Source: Lepidostoma basale
Lineage: Eukaryota; Arthropoda; Insecta; Trichoptera; Lepidostomatidae
NCBI GenBank assembly: GCA_022606425.2
Contig: JAHDVF020000505.1
Span: 26,263-90,262 of the forward strand
Reading direction: 5' to 3'
DNA length: 64,000 nucleotides
Shown here: in pieces, positions 60,936 through 64,000 of the stretch
Numbering within the stretch: position 1 is the stretch's first letter
Layout of the letters: every line of letters begins with the position of its first letter
Program-made: the position numbers and the translations under genes
Notes under the pieces: model-generated
Seen by the model: the letters and a program-made list of their open reading frames with translations, nothing else
What the model was told of the DNA's origin: nothing
Databases searched by the model: none

Positions 60936-61396
60936 TATCTATCTATCTATCTATATAAATAAAAGGCGATCTTCCGGGTGTGTGTGGACTATTTCTGAGG
61001 TTATTCCTGAGCTGATCCTTTTGGAATTTGGAGAATGGACTAATTGGAATTCAGCGGTCGTCATAGGCATATTTTTGTTATTAATCGAGCTCTAATTAAC
61101 TTTATAAATTAATCAATTAATTGAAAATTTTCGTAGTGCAAACGAATATAGACCTTAATGTTCGTATCACCGAGTATCAATCTTTTGAGTCTATATTCGT
61201 TTGACATGGTCTGGAGAGAATTCAGTCTCCATGTAATTTTGTGTAGTGGCAACAATGTGTTTTTCTTTCTGACAGTCCAATATATTGCGTTTTACTTTGG
61301 GATGTATAATACTTAATACGTTTTACTTATTACGTACTAAAATAATTGGTTATGTACATTAATGCAGACAGGTGCTTCTAAATTATAGCGAGTATA
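60936..61396 (+). other. (TATC)n and Helitron-like 5' end (candidate)
   Basis: A short tctatctatctatctatata run leads into aataaaaggcgatcttccgg. Ends of the form TCTATATATAAAA are common at Helitron 5' termini. The following non-coding 450 bp precede the tandem repeats. The Helitron-like proteins to the right lie on the other strand, so it may belong to a different element. Confidence 0.35.
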
Positions 61397-61733
61397 ATTT
61401 TTACGTGAGTGTCATTTTGAGGTTATGAACGACTTTAATTATATTTCTTTAATATATATTGGGTGTATTTACGCCATCGTTCAAATTGATCGCAGTTCAA
61501 ATTATTTGTTAATTTTTACGTGAGTGTCATTTTGAGGTTATGAACGACTTTAATTGGATTCCTTTAATATATATTGGGTGTATTTACGGCATCGTTCAAA
61601 TTGATCGCAGTTCAAATTATTTGTTAATTTTTACGTGAGTGTCATTTTGAGGTTATGAACGACTTTAATTGGATTCCTTTAATATATATTGGGTGTATTT
61701 ACGGCATCGTTCAAATTGATCGCAGTTCAAATT
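61397..61733. repeat. tandem repeat, three copies of 115 bp
   Basis: Unit starts near tttttacgtgagtgtcattt; copies begin at about 61397, 61512 and 61627. The second and third are nearly identical, the first differs at several bases (ttatatttc versus ttggattcc; cgcc versus cggc). No frame runs through all three. Confidence 0.85.
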
Positions 61734-61734
61734 A

Positions 61735-62236
61735 TAAACGAAACTTTGTTTTCGTTATTAATTACTTCTAGCCGTTCGATTGATCACGTGGTCTCTGAGC
61801 TGTCATCTGATATGTTTCGAATCGAAACTTTCGATTGCGTCGCAATATTTTGTAAGTTAATATTTATATTTCAAATTCATATATATATCTTCAGGTTATT
61901 CTATTTTGCCGTTGAAATGAATGCAGATTATATTTCCGCATTACATATTTCAAAGCTGTAGTTATAAATTATAGAGAAGAAATTAAATATCGTTTTACTT
62001 ACGTATTATTTTAGGTTATGTTTGACTACATGAAAAAACGACCCGGCCATTGTTGCGTCATGATTTTAATTAGTTTTTAAAATACAAGTTGTATTATACT
62101 GGAGGGTTAATTAGTTTTTAAAATACAAGTTGTATTATACCATGTAGCCAATAAAATTAAAAATCAAATTTTATTTCTAAATTTATATCACTGAATTATG
62201 TTAAAATAATATTACATAAATTTGTTAAATTTTGGT
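61735..62236. other. unassigned, with a 41-bp tandem duplication
   Basis: taattagtttttaaaataca and its continuation to gtattatac occur at 62066-62099 and 62107-62140. A 90-codon plus frame (61689-61961) starts in the tandem repeat and has no known domain. Confidence 0.35.
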
Positions 62237-62237
62237 T

Positions 62238-64000
62238 TTAGGTTGACAAAATGCCATACAAGCGGAAACTCATTGGAAGTCGTACCGCTTCGTTTGATGT
62301 CGCTAAATTGCAGATGTTACGAGGCAATGAAATTTGTCCTGAAGTTAGATCAACTGGCACCTTTCGGTTTCCAATTTCCGGTAATTGATGTAAGAAAATT
62401 TCAACCGATTGATTATTTGGCAGCTGAACACGCATATTTGTAGTTATTTTCAATGTTTTTACGTGTCTTCACAAATAAGGCTATTTCAGGCAAGCATTAT
62501 TTCATTCTCTGACGTCGATTAAGGATTTACAGGTAATGTTTCCTTAAAATCTCCTGCAAGTAATATTAATGCGTTTCCAAATGGTCTAATGTTTCCACGC
62601 AAATCTTACAATGATTGATTAAGAGCCTTGAGTGTTTTTTATGTGTGCAATTGTGCATTGATTCTTAAAAATATGTTTGGATTTCTGCAATACTTTCCCA
62701 ATTCCAGATGCTTTTAAAATGTTGCATGCAAGAGTTTCAATCAATTGCGTTTTCAATGGCAATTTCAAAGCGAAATGAACAGTTCTTCCACTTGGTAACA
62801 ATGTCGCGTCTATTCCGGATAACGCAAGGGCTAAGGCTATATGATTTTAGGATCTAATTGCTCTCAGAATCAATCAAATTAGGAACGTTTTATCTGTTCC
62901 TCTTGGCTTATCTATCATGAAATACCACCAGATCAGTTCGGTGGTGGCATTCCCAATTTATCGAGAGATTTGTGAGTGATTCCCAAGCACAAATCTTCAA
63001 TCATTATAAATGCTTCGTTTTAGATTTCTGCTGTGAAATCCATGTTCATATTTGAATTTCCCATACATATTCGACCAAGAATATCTTCGGCCATGTGCAA
63101 TTTATATTTCTCCCATAACTCTGATCGAGATGAAGGAAAGCAGGCGGTCAGTATTATTGCAAACTATAGGTTAATTTGATTTGGGTGTGACGTGTAGCAC
63201 GCGTCATCAATGCATACATCGCAGTGTCAGTCATTCTCCAATAACTTTAGAGCTTTACATGCACCGTGGGTAGCATGTGAAACACCATTGACAATTCTCA
63301 ATTGTTGGAAAGGCGTCGGACCGGATACATTTACCAACAACATGCGTAAAAAAGAATATTCATCTTGATTGGGATGCACGGTGTGGTCCGCTTATCATAG
63401 TTTCTTTGAAAATGCCAGGTCGAATCGCCCTCCGCGCTTGCATTGTTCAAATGATTTTCTGTTCGCATTTAATGTATAATACGTAGACACTTCCAATACA
63501 GCAATATTTTTGCAAACGCGTCATTTTGACATAACAGGAAGAAAGCAGTTGTGTAGCCATTGAATTCAGGTACATTTGCAGCTGTGAAATAAACGCATTC
63601 ACTTTCTAGATGTACCGCTAAGTGAACAACAACCAGAAATCGTTAATGAATGGGAAATGAAAGCTTGCCATACAGCTTCATTGCTGCTTAGTTATCTTCC
63701 AACCTGATGCTGTGTGATTTCCTCACTCATTTTCACTTCTTTCTGGATGCACAACAAAAATTGCATTTTTTAACGTACTTACAATTTTTTTTGATACATT
63801 TAAAGGAATTACAGTTTTCTACATTAATGTGCGCTTTATATGTTTTTGATAGCAATGGCGAATATGGAACAACCCACCGATTGTCTACTTCGATGTCACC
63901 GTTTCTCTTTTGTTTAGTTGCTAATTTACCACCATTTTCTGCTGATCTTCTATATAAAGGATATACATCGTATCCTGTAATTGTGTTGGATACTAATACT
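62238..64000 (-). pseudogene. Helitron Rep/helicase, decayed, continues beyond the window
   Basis: The minus strand, from the window edge leftward, reads: 'TGYDVYPLYRRSAENGGKLA' and 'DNRWVVPYSPLLSKTYKAHI' (63733-63999, open), 'VYFTAANVPEFNGYTTAFFL' (about 63540-63600), 'FLRMLLVNVSGPTPFQQLRI' and 'HATHGACKALKLLEND' (about 63220-63350), 'MLPSGRTVHFALKLPLKTQL' (62619-62801), 'RPFGNALILLAGDFKETLPV' (helicase motif, about 62525-62590) and 'GNRKVPVDLTSGQISLPRNI' (62238-62453). These follow the order of Helitron RepHel proteins (Rep part, then PIF1-type helicase with the AGDF-x-Q/E-TLPV motif). Numerous shifts and stops, and a weak Walker A region ('PRGTDKTFLI' in place of PGGTGKTF), show it is dead. 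The Rep HUH motifs would lie outside the window. Confidence 0.88.

Noticed and set aside
61397..61733. CRISPR array
   Set aside because: Units are contiguous 115-bp tandem copies without spacers, in a eukaryotic context.
62222..62443. A plus-strand gene starting at 62222 or at the ATG near 62251
   Set aside because: The minus strand of the same DNA matches the Helitron helicase well; the plus frame is its shadow.

Overview
The window is an AT-rich, repeat-saturated stretch of a eukaryotic, very probably insect, genome. The evidence is its content: degenerate non-LTR retrotransposons (LINEs) with YADD reverse-transcriptase motifs, tRNA-derived SINEs, two mariner elements, hAT, piggyBac-like and Harbinger-like elements, Helitron helicase remnants, and many palindromic repeats. 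I recognise no intact cellular protein gene, rRNA, functional tRNA gene or CRISPR array. The species cannot be named from the sequence. Family labels below (LINE-1 to LINE-7, NA-1, FB1, HH1 to HH10) are local names only.

Layout. LINE-1, a non-LTR element with a (TTAG)n 3' tail, is present in more than 20 copies, nearly all 5'-truncated; the longest is 20483-21681 (-). Seven copies have target-site duplications (TSDs) of 8-13 bp. A 508-bp non-coding element, NA-1, shares the last ~70 bp of LINE-1 and its tail and also has 10-13 bp TSDs, so it looks like a SINE-type parasite of LINE-1 (type copy 21952-22459). LINE-2, (GAA)n-tailed, is best seen at 33330-34850. A Jockey-type LINE with a 12-bp TSD lies at 30686-31447. 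DNA transposons include a nested mariner (24819-26790), an internally deleted mariner (56200-57126), hATs with perfect 8-bp TSDs (49366-50380 and 52234-52639), a piggyBac-like element (22917-23681), a Harbinger-like MITE (12541-12708) and a 383-bp MITE (53709-54091). The right end (62238-64000, -) holds the decayed Rep/helicase of a Helitron.

The most interesting content is a set of about ten short repeat families (HH1-HH10) whose arms carry a hammerhead-ribozyme-like motif: CTGANGA, a perfect short hairpin, GAAAC, a 2-nt or 4-nt loop, then GTC. Several have the complete catalytic core (1586-1623, 10924-10954, 33122-33157, 33217-33252, 43751-43786, 60874-60906). Most are arranged head-to-head as palindromes, and nearly all have one extra nucleotide between the core and helix II. 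One family (HH5) replaces the C3-G8 core pair by U3-A8. Hammerheads are known in Penelope-like retroelements and retrozymes, but no Penelope protein is visible here.

The nesting gives a relative history. LINE copies are interrupted by NA-1, piggyBac, the 383-bp MITE and a 1.7-kb inverted-repeat composite (FB1). HH repeats are interrupted by a hAT and a LINE, and an FB1 repeat by a 474-bp poly(A)-tailed retrocopy. Restoring single copies of the TSDs reconnects the host repeats in several cases.
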